From Pseudomonas nitroreducens NBRC 12694 (GTDB lineage: Bacteria; Pseudomonadota; Gammaproteobacteria; Pseudomonadales; Pseudomonadaceae): DNA of 64,000 nucleotides. Positions 33,756 to 41,864 of the stretch are shown in pieces. The notes beneath the pieces are model-generated. The model did no database searches. It saw only the letters and a list, made by a program, of their open reading frames with translations, and was not told the DNA's origin. Every line of letters starts with the position of its first letter. The stretch's first letter is position 1. The stretch covers positions 105,397 to 169,396 of the forward strand of contig NZ_BDAI01000011.1 in assembly GCF_002091755.1 (NCBI RefSeq). Reading direction: 5' to 3'. Position numbers and translations under genes: made by a program.

Positions 33756-35246
33756 GTGAGCAAGCTGTTCATCATCGTGGAACGCAAGGAAGACTGGGCC
33801 TCCTACTATCCCAGTGAAGATGTGGTCAGCGCCCAGGAATACCTGGAGATGCCCATCGACGACGACAACGGCAAGCGTGTGCAGGTGATCAACCTGTGCC
33901 GCAACTACAAGTACCTGGGCCATGGCTATTACTGCTCGCTGCTGGCCGAGGCGCGCGGGCACAAGGTGATTCCGTCGGTGCGCAGCATCAGCGAGCTGGC
34001 GAAGAAATCACTCTACAGCCTGGCCCTGGAGGACCTGGAGAAAACCCTCGACAAGGCGCTGGCTGATCATCCCTACGGCAGCACCGACGGTTTCACCCTG
34101 ACGCTGTACTTCGGCCGCACCGACATCGAGCCGCTGCAGGACCTGGCGCGCCAGCTGTTCGAGGCGCTGCCGTGCCCGATGCTGCTGGTGGAGTTCCGCA
34201 AGAACCGGGGCTGGCATATCGAAGGCGTGAAACCGGGGAACATCCACAAGCTGCGCGAGGACCAGGAGGAGCAATTCGCCAATGCGCTGGACGGCTTCAG
34301 CCGGCAGATATGGCGCAAGCCGCGCTCGCGCAAGCAGTACCGCTATGACCTGGCGATCCTGCACGATCCGGAGGAGGCCTTCCCGCCGTCCGATCGCAAG
34401 GCGCTGAAGAATTTCATCCGCGTCGGAAAGACCCTGGGCATCGACGTCGAACTGATCGAGAAGAAGGACTACTCGCGCCTGGCCGAATACGACGCGCTGC
34501 TGATCCGCGAGACCACCAGCGTCAGCGACCATACCTATCGCTTCGCCAAGAAGGCCGAGAGCGAGGGCATGGTGGTGATGGACGACCCGGTATCGATCCT
34601 GCGCTGCACCAACAAGGTCTATCTGGCCGACCTGCTGCGCAGCCACAAGCTGGGCATGCCGGCCACTGAAATCCTCTACAAGGACAACCCGCAGGAGCTG
34701 GAAAAGGTCGGCGAGCGCCTGGGCTTCCCGCTGGTGCTGAAGATCCCCGACGGCAGCTTCTCCCGTGGGGTGATCAAGGTCAGCAACCAGGAGGAGCTGC
34801 TCAAGGCCAGCGCCGAATTGTTCGAGCGCTCGGTACTGCTGCTGGCCCAGGAGTTCTTCTATACCGAATACGACTGGCGGATCGGCGTCCTCAACCAGAA
34901 GCCCATATTCGCCTGCCAGTACTTCATGTCCAAGGGGCACTGGCAGATCTACGACCACAGCCCTGGCGCGCAGGAAGTGAGCGGCGATTTCCGCACCATG
35001 GCCGTCCACGAGGCACCGCGCAAAGTGGTGGAACTGGCGGTGAAAACCGCGAACCTGATCGGCGACGGGCTCTACGGCGTGGACCTGAAACAGTCGGGGG
35101 AGCGGGTGGTGGTGATCGAGGTGAACGACAACCCGAACATCGACTGCGGCGTGGAGGATGTGTACCTGGGCGACGATCTCTACAAGCTGGTGCTGGAGGA
35201 GTTCGTCCGTCGGCTGGAAGTCAAGCGGCGAGGGCTGGGATGGTGA
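33756..35246 (+). CDS. RimK-like ATP-grasp ligase with N-terminal RLAN domain
   Basis: A 496-residue cytoplasmic protein. The N-terminal ~180 residues match the RLAN domain that precedes RimK-type ATP-grasp modules; the rest is the ATP-grasp domain (DDPVSILRCTNKVYLADLL, FPLVLKIPDGSFSRGVIKV, GLYGVDLKQ, and metal-binding VIEVNDNPNID). Such enzymes form peptide or amide bonds through an acyl phosphate, usually adding amino acids such as Glu to a target. GGAGG precedes the GTG start. It is divergent from the GNAT-C39 gene, which supports joint function in modification of an unknown peptide or protein. Substrate unknown. Confidence 0.88.
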   Translation: MSKLFIIVERKEDWASYYPSEDVVSAQEYLEMPIDDDNGKRVQVINLCRNYKYLGHGYYCSLLAEARGHKVIPSVRSISELAKKSLYSLALEDLEKTLDKALADHPYGSTDGFTLTLYFGRTDIEPLQDLARQLFEALPCPMLLVEFRKNRGWHIEGVKPGNIHKLREDQEEQFANALDGFSRQIWRKPRSRKQYRYDLAILHDPEEAFPPSDRKALKNFIRVGKTLGIDVELIEKKDYSRLAEYDALLIRETTSVSDHTYRFAKKAESEGMVVMDDPVSILRCTNKVYLADLLRSHKLGMPATEILYKDNPQELEKVGERLGFPLVLKIPDGSFSRGVIKVSNQEELLKASAELFERSVLLLAQEFFYTEYDWRIGVLNQKPIFACQYFMSKGHWQIYDHSPGAQEVSGDFRTMAVHEAPRKVVELAVKTANLIGDGLYGVDLKQSGERVVVIEVNDNPNIDCGVEDVYLGDDLYKLVLEEFVRRLEVKRRGLGW

Positions 35247-35377
35247 GATCGATTCGGCATTGACCTTATAGGAAAACGGTCGATGTGCGGCGTCAAGATA
35301 TTGCTAGCTTTACAAACTGGAGCGCCAACCAACTGTTTTTTAAAGTTTTTCAAAATAATGGCGCCAAGGAAGGGAGC

Positions 35378-36712
35378 ATGCTCGAGGCAGCCGCGAATCT
35401 TCGTCGCCTGCTGGTGGTTGATCCATGCGACGACTGCCGCAGGTTATTACCCGGACTACGGGCAGCAGGGTGGGAGGTAGACAGTTGCGAGCTGGATAAC
35501 GCCAGCAATCGCGGCTGTGATGTCGGCCTGCTGCGTTTGCAACCCCGGCATCTCGAACGCCGGGAGTCCGTCAAGGAACTCATCAGCCGCAGTGGCACGG
35601 AGTGGATAGCCGTGCTCAGCCCTGACGTTTTGCCCCTGAACGAAGTGGGCGATTTCGTCAGCGAATGGTTCTTCGATTTTCATACCTTGCCGTTTGATGT
35701 GGCGCGGGTGCAGGTCACCCTCGGCCGCGCCTTTGGCATGGCGCGCCTGCGCGGGCGCGGCAGTGTGCACAGCGATGAGCGCGAACATGAGCTGTTGGGC
35801 GAAAGCCGCGACGTGCGCGAACTGCGCAAACTGCTGGCGAAGTTCGCTCCCACCGAGTCCCCCGTGCTGATTCGCGGCGAAAGTGGCACCGGCAAGGAGC
35901 TGGTGGCGCGCACGCTGCACCGCCAGTCGCGAAGGGCAATCCGCCCCTTCGTGGCGATCAACTGCGGTGCAATGCCCGAAGCGCTGATCCAGTCGGAGCT
36001 GTTCGGCCACGAGAAGGGTTCCTTTACCGGGGCGCATCAGCGCAAGATTGGTCGCTTCGAACAGGCCAATGGCGGCACGCTGTTCCTCGACGAGGTGGGC
36101 GATCTGCCGATGGAGCTGCAGGCCAACCTGTTGCGTGTGCTGCAGGAGAAGCAGATCGAGCGCGTTGGCGGCAGCCAGCCCATCGATGTCGATGTGCGGG
36201 TGCTGGCGGCGACCCATGTCGACCTGGAGCAGGCCATCCGCGCCGGGCGGTTCCGCGAAGACCTGTACTACCGGCTCAATGTCCTCCAGGTATCCACGTC
36301 GCCGCTGCGCGAGCGCAACGGCGACCTCGCGTTGCTCGCCAATCACTTCGCTCACCTTTACAGCGTCGAGACCGGCCGCCGGCCGCGGCGTTTCTCGGAC
36401 GACGCGCTGGCCGCAATGGCCGAGCATGGCTGGCCCGGCAATGTGCGCGAGCTGGCCAACCGGGTAAGGCGCGGGCTGGTGCTGGCCGAAGGGCGACAGA
36501 TCGAGGCCCGTGATCTGGGGCTGGAGCGGGAGAAGGGACGCTCGGTCCATCTGCCGCTGGTGACGCTCGAGGAATACAAGCTGGGTGCCGAGCGACAGGC
36601 CATGTGCGATGCGCTGGCCCGGCACGGCGATAACCTCAGCGTGGCGGCGCGGATGCTGGGTATTTCGCGGCCAACCTTCTATCGCTTGTTGCACAAGCAT
36701 CAGTTGCGCTGA
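35378..36712 (+). CDS. Sigma-54 enhancer-binding protein (VpsR-like, candidate fap activator)
   Basis: A 444-residue regulator. The N-terminal ~130 residues look like a degenerate receiver of the VpsR type, with no clear phospho-acceptor. The AAA+ domain (~150-370) has Walker A GESGTGKE, the sigma-54 contact loop GSFTGA (a variant of GAFTGA) and Walker B GGTLFLDEVGDL. A Fis-type HTH ends the protein (NLSVAARMLGISRPTFYRLL). I place the start at ATG 35378, which has AAGGAAGGGAGC directly upstream; an ATG at 35285 lacks this. It converges on the fap operon, whose promoter has -24/-12 elements, so it is the likely activator. It may be transcribed with the RimK gene, 131 bases upstream. Confidence 0.88.
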   Translation: MLEAAANLRRLLVVDPCDDCRRLLPGLRAAGWEVDSCELDNASNRGCDVGLLRLQPRHLERRESVKELISRSGTEWIAVLSPDVLPLNEVGDFVSEWFFDFHTLPFDVARVQVTLGRAFGMARLRGRGSVHSDEREHELLGESRDVRELRKLLAKFAPTESPVLIRGESGTGKELVARTLHRQSRRAIRPFVAINCGAMPEALIQSELFGHEKGSFTGAHQRKIGRFEQANGGTLFLDEVGDLPMELQANLLRVLQEKQIERVGGSQPIDVDVRVLAATHVDLEQAIRAGRFREDLYYRLNVLQVSTSPLRERNGDLALLANHFAHLYSVETGRRPRRFSDDALAAMAEHGWPGNVRELANRVRRGLVLAEGRQIEARDLGLEREKGRSVHLPLVTLEEYKLGAERQAMCDALARHGDNLSVAARMLGISRPTFYRLLHKHQLR

Positions 36713-36732
36713 AAGGTTAGAGCTTTAAAAAA

Positions 36733-36756
36733 GGAAGGCCCCGAAAGGGGCCTTCC
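36733..36756. terminator. Bidirectional terminator between the EBP gene and fapF
   Basis: GGAAGGCCCC and GGGGCCTTCC form a perfect ten-base stem around GAAA. TTTAAAAAA precedes it, giving a U-tract for the fap transcript from the other strand, and GTGTTT follows on the plus strand. Confidence 0.88.
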
Positions 36757-36768
36757 GTGTTTCTGCGG

Positions 36769-38067
36769 TCAGAAGTAGTAGGGGAATTTTACGCTGAAGG
36801 TGAAGTCGGGAGCGTCCGGGGTGATGCCGATGGAGAGGTTCGGCACGATGGTCAGCTTCGGGCTGACCGCGTAGGTCAGGCCCCAGTTGAAGTAGCCGGC
36901 GTTGGCATCGCTGCCCTGGATGGTCTGCCAGCTGTCGCCGTCGGGCTTGATCTTGCTCTTCTGGCTGACCAGGTCGGAGAAGGAGAACGACATGCTCATT
37001 TTCTCGTTGAGCGCGAAGGCGACGCCCGCGCCGATCTGGAACCAGTTGCCGAGGTCGACCTTGCCGCCGGTCTTCACGCCTTGGGAGGGGTCGATGTCGT
37101 CGAATGACTCTTCGAAGTTGTAGGTATAGGAGAGGCTGCCGAACAGTACCGCCGGGTCGACGGTCTTGACGATCGAGATGCCCGGGGTGATCGACCAGAC
37201 GCCGTTGCCGGTGGGCAGGTCGTCGGGGACGTTGAGGTTATTGTTGCCCGGCACCTGGTGGATCTTGATGCCATACGGGTCCTTGCCGGTGGGCGCCTTG
37301 ACCCGGAAGCTGGCGACCATGTCCGGACGGCTGTCGCTCTCGTCCATGAACTTGTAGGAGATGCCGACGTTGACGTCGCCGATGCGCGGGTCGCCGGTGA
37401 CCGATTCCGAGGAAATCTGGTTGGTGCTGCCGCCAGCGCCGGCCGACTCGTAGGTGGACTCGCGATACACCACTGGCACGTTCACGTCGAACTGCCAGCG
37501 ATTGCGCCAGTTGTAGCGGGCGGTGAGGTCCAGGGTCCAGATATCGGCCTCGATCTGGTCAACGCCGATGTTGCCGAGGAAGATCGAGTCCAGCGCCAAG
37601 AAGCCGTTGAGGAACAGCTGACGGGTATCGTAGCGGCTGTAGGTCAGGCCGGTCTCGACGCTGAATGCCCCATTGCCGAAGAAGCCGCTGGCGTCCTGGT
37701 AGATGTTCTCCACGCTTTGCGCGGGTTGCGAGTTGTCCTTGAGGGACTCGCCGTAGGTACTGCCGGAGCTGTTGCGCGGGGCGCCCTGAGCGGCAGCCAC
37801 CTGCTGTTGCTGGGCGGCGGCCTTGGCCTGGTAAGGTGCCTGAATGGGTTTGACGATACCCTGAGCCTGGGCGGGCTGGCTCTCGACCTGGCGTACCCGC
37901 TGTTCGAGCACCGATAGGGCGTTCTGTTGCTCCTGATAACGCTGGCGAAGCTCCAGAAGCTCCTTCTTCAGGGCCTCCACCTCGGCTTCGCTGGCTGCCT
38001 GTGCGGTCAGCGAAGTCACGATGGACGTTGCACACACCACTGCCTGCAAACAGCTGGATTTACGCAT
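36769..38067 (-). CDS. fapF: FapF, outer-membrane exporter of functional amyloid
   Basis: A 432-residue outer-membrane protein. A signal peptide (to AQAAS) is followed by an N-terminal coiled coil (EVEALKKELLELRQRYQEQQ and NALSVLEQRVRQVES), a Gln/Ala-rich linker (residues ~60-110), and a C-terminal beta-barrel ending in FPYYF. This layout matches FapF, a trimeric 12-strand barrel with a helical plug that is known to export FapB and FapC. It is the last gene of the leftward fap operon, 91 bases after fapE, and is followed by a shared terminator. Confidence 0.95.
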   Translation of the reverse strand: MRKSSCLQAVVCATSIVTSLTAQAASEAEVEALKKELLELRQRYQEQQNALSVLEQRVRQVESQPAQAQGIVKPIQAPYQAKAAAQQQQVAAAQGAPRNSSGSTYGESLKDNSQPAQSVENIYQDASGFFGNGAFSVETGLTYSRYDTRQLFLNGFLALDSIFLGNIGVDQIEADIWTLDLTARYNWRNRWQFDVNVPVVYRESTYESAGAGGSTNQISSESVTGDPRIGDVNVGISYKFMDESDSRPDMVASFRVKAPTGKDPYGIKIHQVPGNNNLNVPDDLPTGNGVWSITPGISIVKTVDPAVLFGSLSYTYNFEESFDDIDPSQGVKTGGKVDLGNWFQIGAGVAFALNEKMSMSFSFSDLVSQKSKIKPDGDSWQTIQGSDANAGYFNWGLTYAVSPKLTIVPNLSIGITPDAPDFTFSVKFPYYF

Positions 38068-38158
38068 TTCCGGCGTCCCTGGTCGTTATTGGTTTGGTTG
38101 AGAAATACGCGTGGTGATCTCAGCCTAGTTCAACTTTCAATAAACTGTAGGACGTGTC

Positions 38159-38917
38159 CTAGTACCCTGTGGGACGTAACGCGCGGAGCTGGTCGAGGGC
38201 GCAGTTGATGTTGTTCAGTGCCGTTGGATTGTTCTTCATCACCACGCTCAAGTTGGCCAGGTTCTGTACCAGATTGGCGTTGCCGCTGAGCGCGATGGCC
38301 TGAGCGACGCCACTGGCGCCGATGGTTTGCAGGGCGGTGCCCTGTCCGTTGGCCTGGACCGACAGTTGCAGACCGTTGTTGGCGGCCGCCACGGCGACGG
38401 TGCCGGCGTCGGTAGTGACGCTCTGGTTCAGGTTGCTGGTGCCGCTGGGCAGCGGCCCGGCGGTGTCGGCCTGCTTGACGTCGATGGTCATGTCGTTGCC
38501 GGCCTGGTTGTAGTCACCCGCGGTGCGTACGCTTTGGGCAATGCCCTGTACCTGATTCAAGCCGGCGCCGCCATTGACCTGGCCAGTGCCGGCGGGGGGC
38601 GTGGCGATCTGGTTGTTCTGCTGGCCGTTGAGCAGGGTGACGTTGAAGACGGGAGTTGCCACCGGCATTTTCGTCTGCAGGTTCATGGTGTTCTGCACCT
38701 GCATGTTGACCTGGGCTCCCAGGCTCTGTCCGTTGGCGTTCTGCCAGATGCTGGACATGGTCACCCCGAAGCTGATGATACGGTCCGGAAGGACAAACCG
38801 GCCGCGCAGTTGGGATAGTTCGAGATCGCTCAGTTCCACGGGCTGCAACAGGGTGGCCGCCGGTAACTGGAAACTTGCGGCAAGGCAGCTCGCGGCAAGC
38901 AGGAGTTGTCGTTTCAT
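38159..38917 (-). CDS. fapE: FapE, amyloid-associated minor component
   Basis: A 252-residue exported protein with a signal peptide ending near LPAA. The body is rich in Asn, Gln, Gly and Val, with weak repeats (SIWQNANGQSLGAQVNMQVQ, NQVQGIAQSVRTAGDYNQAG). A Cys lies near the C-terminus (NNINCALDQLRALRPTGY). FapE is found in purified Fap fibrils and is thought to help export or assembly. Identity rests on position between fapD and fapF and its composition. ATG 38917 has GGAG upstream and was chosen over an earlier in-frame ATG. Confidence 0.9.
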   Translation of the reverse strand: MKRQLLLAASCLAASFQLPAATLLQPVELSDLELSQLRGRFVLPDRIISFGVTMSSIWQNANGQSLGAQVNMQVQNTMNLQTKMPVATPVFNVTLLNGQQNNQIATPPAGTGQVNGGAGLNQVQGIAQSVRTAGDYNQAGNDMTIDVKQADTAGPLPSGTSNLNQSVTTDAGTVAVAAANNGLQLSVQANGQGTALQTIGASGVAQAIALSGNANLVQNLANLSVVMKNNPTALNNINCALDQLRALRPTGY

Positions 38918-38952
38918 GGCGTTCTCCAGGAGCTGTCCTGCTCCGCTCATTC

Positions 38953-39633
38953 TCAGAAGAAGTCGCTGTGAATGAAGCCAAAGTCCATCAGATCGGCATC
39001 CCTGACGGGGCGAAAGTGGTCCAGTCGGTCTCTCGCGGTCAGGGGTTCGGGCGGGCTCAGCAAAGGGTTGTTTCGGTCATAGCCATGACCGATCACCGCG
39101 AACACGATGCCGTTCCAGCCTTTGTTGAAATCGTCGCGGGTGTACCTCTTGTGGCCCAATGCGGGGTCGCCGACGTAGACCCAGTTGTCCTGCGTCCGCT
39201 GCAGCACCACGAAGTGCTTGTAGCCACGGATTTCCATCAGGACGATCACCGGAATCTTCAATTGCTCGAGCTGATCGGCCTGGATGCGATAACCGCGGGC
39301 GCGCATGCCCATGCTCTCGACGTAGCGCTTCATATCCAGCATGGAGAAGCCTTGTTTGCGCACCTGGTCGGCGTCGGCATAGGTCAGCATGCCCTGGATC
39401 ACGGTCTGCTCATCCAGCGGGGCGTTGTAGGCCTTCTCGAGGATGGTTGCCAGGGCGGCAGCGCCGCAGCTGAAGTCGGTTTTCTGTTCCACCAGATCGG
39501 CGAAGCGGCGCTCACGAATGCTCTGGACTTCCTTATAAGCGAGGTTGCCGCCAGGCAACGCAGCGAACGGCAGGTAGGCCGCGTCGGCGATTCCGGTCAG
39601 CAATAGCAACGTCAGGGCAAAGAGAGAGCGCAT
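38953..39633 (-). CDS. fapD: FapD, C39-family cysteine protease of the Fap system
   Basis: A 226-residue periplasmic peptidase. After a signal peptide (LFALTLLLLTGIADA) the C39 domain shows Cys in TDFSCGAAALATIL, His in YKHFVVLQRT and Asp in YVGDPALGHKRY, the catalytic triad. FapD is known to be needed for Fap export and maturation. It lies between fapC and fapE. A hairpin between fapC and fapD (39658-39681) may lower its expression relative to FapC. It is one of two C39-like proteins in this 8-kb stretch. Confidence 0.94.
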   Translation of the reverse strand: MRSLFALTLLLLTGIADAAYLPFAALPGGNLAYKEVQSIRERRFADLVEQKTDFSCGAAALATILEKAYNAPLDEQTVIQGMLTYADADQVRKQGFSMLDMKRYVESMGMRARGYRIQADQLEQLKIPVIVLMEIRGYKHFVVLQRTQDNWVYVGDPALGHKRYTRDDFNKGWNGIVFAVIGHGYDRNNPLLSPPEPLTARDRLDHFRPVRDADLMDFGFIHSDFF

Positions 39634-39657
39634 GGCGGCAGGTCCCGTCATTGGAAG

Positions 39658-39681
39658 GGGCCCCGGCCGAAGCCGGGACCC
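39658..39681 (-). promoter_or_regulatory. Intercistronic hairpin with UUCG loop after fapC
   Basis: On the transcribed strand GGGTCCCGGC pairs with GCCGGGGCCC (one mismatch) around a UUCG tetraloop, 12 bases past the fapC stop. No U-tract follows, so it looks like an mRNA stabiliser or attenuator rather than a terminator. Confidence 0.7.
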
Positions 39682-39692
39682 GATACGGCCAC

Positions 39693-40736
39693 TCAGAAGG
39701 TCGACTTGCCGGCACAGGCAGAGCAACCGGCGCCGATGGACAGCGAGTTGGTCTGCTGGTTGCCGCCACCGGCTGCCACGTTGACGCCGACGTTGCCGGA
39801 GACGCCAATGATCGAGCCGTTCAACGAGGCGTTGTTCACGACGGCCTTGTTGAAGCCGGATACCACCGGAATGTAGCCGGTAGCGAAGCCGGCCAGGCCG
39901 ATGGTGCCCACTTCGTCGAAGGACAGCGCGCCGCCGTTGTTCAGGCGGTCTGAAGCCCCTTGAGCCTGGCTATCCACGTCGATGTGGCCCGTATTGGAAC
40001 CACCCGGGTGGGTTTCGCCCGACCAGGTATCCAGGTAGGTATCGCCGTGCTGGTCGGAGATCCCCTTGTAGCCGCCGCCTGCGACGAAGCCCATGCCGAC
40101 CTGTACGTACTCGGTCTTGACAGTGGAGTTGTTGGTGGTGACGTTGCCATTGCTGGTTTGCGTTGCGCTGCCAGCTGCACTGGTGTACTGGCCGTTGGAA
40201 ACGGCAGCCGCCATGTCGTTTTTCTGTTGGTTATAGTTGCCCGCGGCCACGTTGACGCCGAAGTTGCCCGAAATGCCTTGCAACGAGTTGTTGAGGCTGG
40301 CGTTGTTGGCGGTCGAGTAGTTGTCCAGCTTGTTGTTATATGCCTGTTGGGTTACAGACGTCGAAGCGTTGGCATAGCCGAAGACGAAGCTCTCGTCGGC
40401 GGTTGCCAGTGCCACGGCGTTGGCCTGCTGGTTGTTGTCGCCCGCCGCCACGTTGGCCCCTACGTTGCCCGATACGCCGCCGATGGAGCCGTTGGCGCTG
40501 GCATTGTTCTGGGTACCTTTGTTGGTGACCTGGTTGCCGTGGTTGTACTGGGCATCGGTCACGGTGGCAGTTGCGCCACCTTTGAGCCAGTCAGGAATGC
40601 TGGGCTGCTGGTGGTGCTGTTGATGGTGGTGATCGTCCTTGCCTTTGCCTTCTCCGCCCTGGTCGGCGTAAGCCGCGACGGAGAGCACTGCTGCCATTGC
40701 CATTGCTAACGGGGTCAGTACCAGTTTTGCTTTCAT
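39693..40736 (-). CDS. fapC: FapC, major functional-amyloid subunit
   Basis: A 347-residue secreted amyloid. A signal peptide (to VAAYA) precedes a His/Gln-rich segment (DDHHHQQHHQQ). Three imperfect repeats follow: NGSIGGVSGNVGANVAAGDN, NNSLQGISGNFGVNVAAGNY and NGSIIGVSGNVGVNVAAGGG, separated by a short first and a long second linker. The C-terminus ends GCSACAGKSTF with the conserved CXXC pair. This is the FapC architecture known from Pseudomonas; three repeats nucleate the fibril core. It is the third gene of the operon and likely the most abundant product. Confidence 0.96.
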   Translation of the reverse strand: MKAKLVLTPLAMAMAAVLSVAAYADQGGEGKGKDDHHHQQHHQQPSIPDWLKGGATATVTDAQYNHGNQVTNKGTQNNASANGSIGGVSGNVGANVAAGDNNQQANAVALATADESFVFGYANASTSVTQQAYNNKLDNYSTANNASLNNSLQGISGNFGVNVAAGNYNQQKNDMAAAVSNGQYTSAAGSATQTSNGNVTTNNSTVKTEYVQVGMGFVAGGGYKGISDQHGDTYLDTWSGETHPGGSNTGHIDVDSQAQGASDRLNNGGALSFDEVGTIGLAGFATGYIPVVSGFNKAVVNNASLNGSIIGVSGNVGVNVAAGGGNQQTNSLSIGAGCSACAGKSTF

Positions 40737-40786
40737 GGCCTTACTCCTTGCTTATTGTGCATCTAGTGTTGGGCTAGGTTGGTTGT

Positions 40787-41374
40787 TCAGAGTCCTCCCG
40801 CGACTCTGATGCTGAGGTTGTTGTACGACTGGTTTCCAACCCCAGCGCTCTGGTTCACCTGCACCACACCCACGCTGCCGGCGAATGCCTGATCGTCGGT
40901 ATTGACGATCCGCTGGCCGGGCATGGCTACGGGGGAACCCGAGTTTCTGGTCACCGCTACGCTTTGCGCGAGGGTGCTGTCATCGAGGCTTTCCGGATGG
41001 TTCGCGGTGTTTGCCGCGCTGATCCGCAAGGCGTTGATCTGTTGGTTGCCAAGGCCTGCGCCCTGGTTGACGCCGACGACACCGCTGCCCTGGAACGAGT
41101 TGCCCCTGATGCTGGCGCTGGCATCCAACGAGGCATCGGGGTCGATCAGTTGCAGCTGTTGGTTCTGATGGGTTGAGGCGTGGGCGTTGGTGCCGTTGGC
41201 GAGTGCGCGAGCGTTGCTCTGCTGTTGCTGGTTGCCCGCAGCCTGGTTGATCGAGAGGTTGCCCACGTAGTCGCGGCCGCTGCCGTCGATTACCGCATTG
41301 TCCTGCTCGGTCTGGCTGGCGGCATGGGCCAGCAGCGGCAGCAGGACACTGGCGCAGAACACGATGGTGCGCAT
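40787..41374 (-). CDS. fapB: FapB, minor amyloid subunit and nucleator
   Basis: A 195-residue exported protein starting MRTIVFCASVLLPLLAHAAS (signal peptide). Three amyloid-type repeats are visible: YVGNLSINQAAGNQQQQSNA, GVVGVNQGAGLGNQQINALR and VGVVQVNQSAGVGNQSYNNL. FapB is known to nucleate FapC fibrils. The start at 41374, one base after the fapA stop, is chosen over a longer open frame because it begins with the signal peptide. The order A-B-C matches the Pseudomonas operon. Confidence 0.93.
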   Translation of the reverse strand: MRTIVFCASVLLPLLAHAASQTEQDNAVIDGSGRDYVGNLSINQAAGNQQQQSNARALANGTNAHASTHQNQQLQLIDPDASLDASASIRGNSFQGSGVVGVNQGAGLGNQQINALRISAANTANHPESLDDSTLAQSVAVTRNSGSPVAMPGQRIVNTDDQAFAGSVGVVQVNQSAGVGNQSYNNLSIRVAGGL

Positions 41375-41375
41375 G

Positions 41376-41864
41376 TCAGCGTCCTCCACCGAGCATCTGC
41401 AACGGAGCCAGGCCACGGCCGATGGCGCCATTGATCTGGTTGGACAATCCGGCACCCGCACCACCGCCGCCCGAAGAGTGGCCGGCGTTGACATTGCCGA
41501 CGGTGTTGCTGATGTTGGCCTGGGTGGTCGTCATGGCAGGCAGGTTGCCGCCCGGCAGGATCATCGCGTTGATACCCGAGCCGCTGGTGACCGAGGCGAA
41601 TTCCGCGTCGCCCACTTCACTCGAGCCGAGCGTGCCGCCAACGGTGGCGTTGACCTGGGAAGAGATGTTGGTGTTGACGGTGATCGGATTCGGATCGGGC
41701 GTCATGGTCGGCCGCGTGGCGACCCTGGGTTGTACCGTGCGTTGCAGCACGATGACGCCGTTGTCTGCCTGCGCCTGATCGAATGGCTGCATGGCGATTG
41801 AGGCGACGAAACCTGCGGCCAGCAGCGAGCAGGATGCGACTCTCCTTGCGATGCTCCCCAACAT
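41376..41864 (-). CDS. fapA: FapA, first gene of the fap operon
   Basis: A 162-residue exported protein with an N-terminal hydrophobic signal (SCSLLAAGFVASIAMQP). The body has two stretches like amyloid repeat remnants (TVNTNISSQVNATVGGTLGS and TQANISNTVGNVNAGHSSGG). FapA is known to influence the FapB/FapC ratio in fibrils. It is first in the operon, with an AAGGAA ribosome site and a sigma-54 promoter about 55 bases upstream. Identity comes chiefly from operon position plus composition. Confidence 0.9.
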   Translation of the reverse strand: MLGSIARRVASCSLLAAGFVASIAMQPFDQAQADNGVIVLQRTVQPRVATRPTMTPDPNPITVNTNISSQVNATVGGTLGSSEVGDAEFASVTSGSGINAMILPGGNLPAMTTTQANISNTVGNVNAGHSSGGGGAGAGLSNQINGAIGRGLAPLQMLGGGR

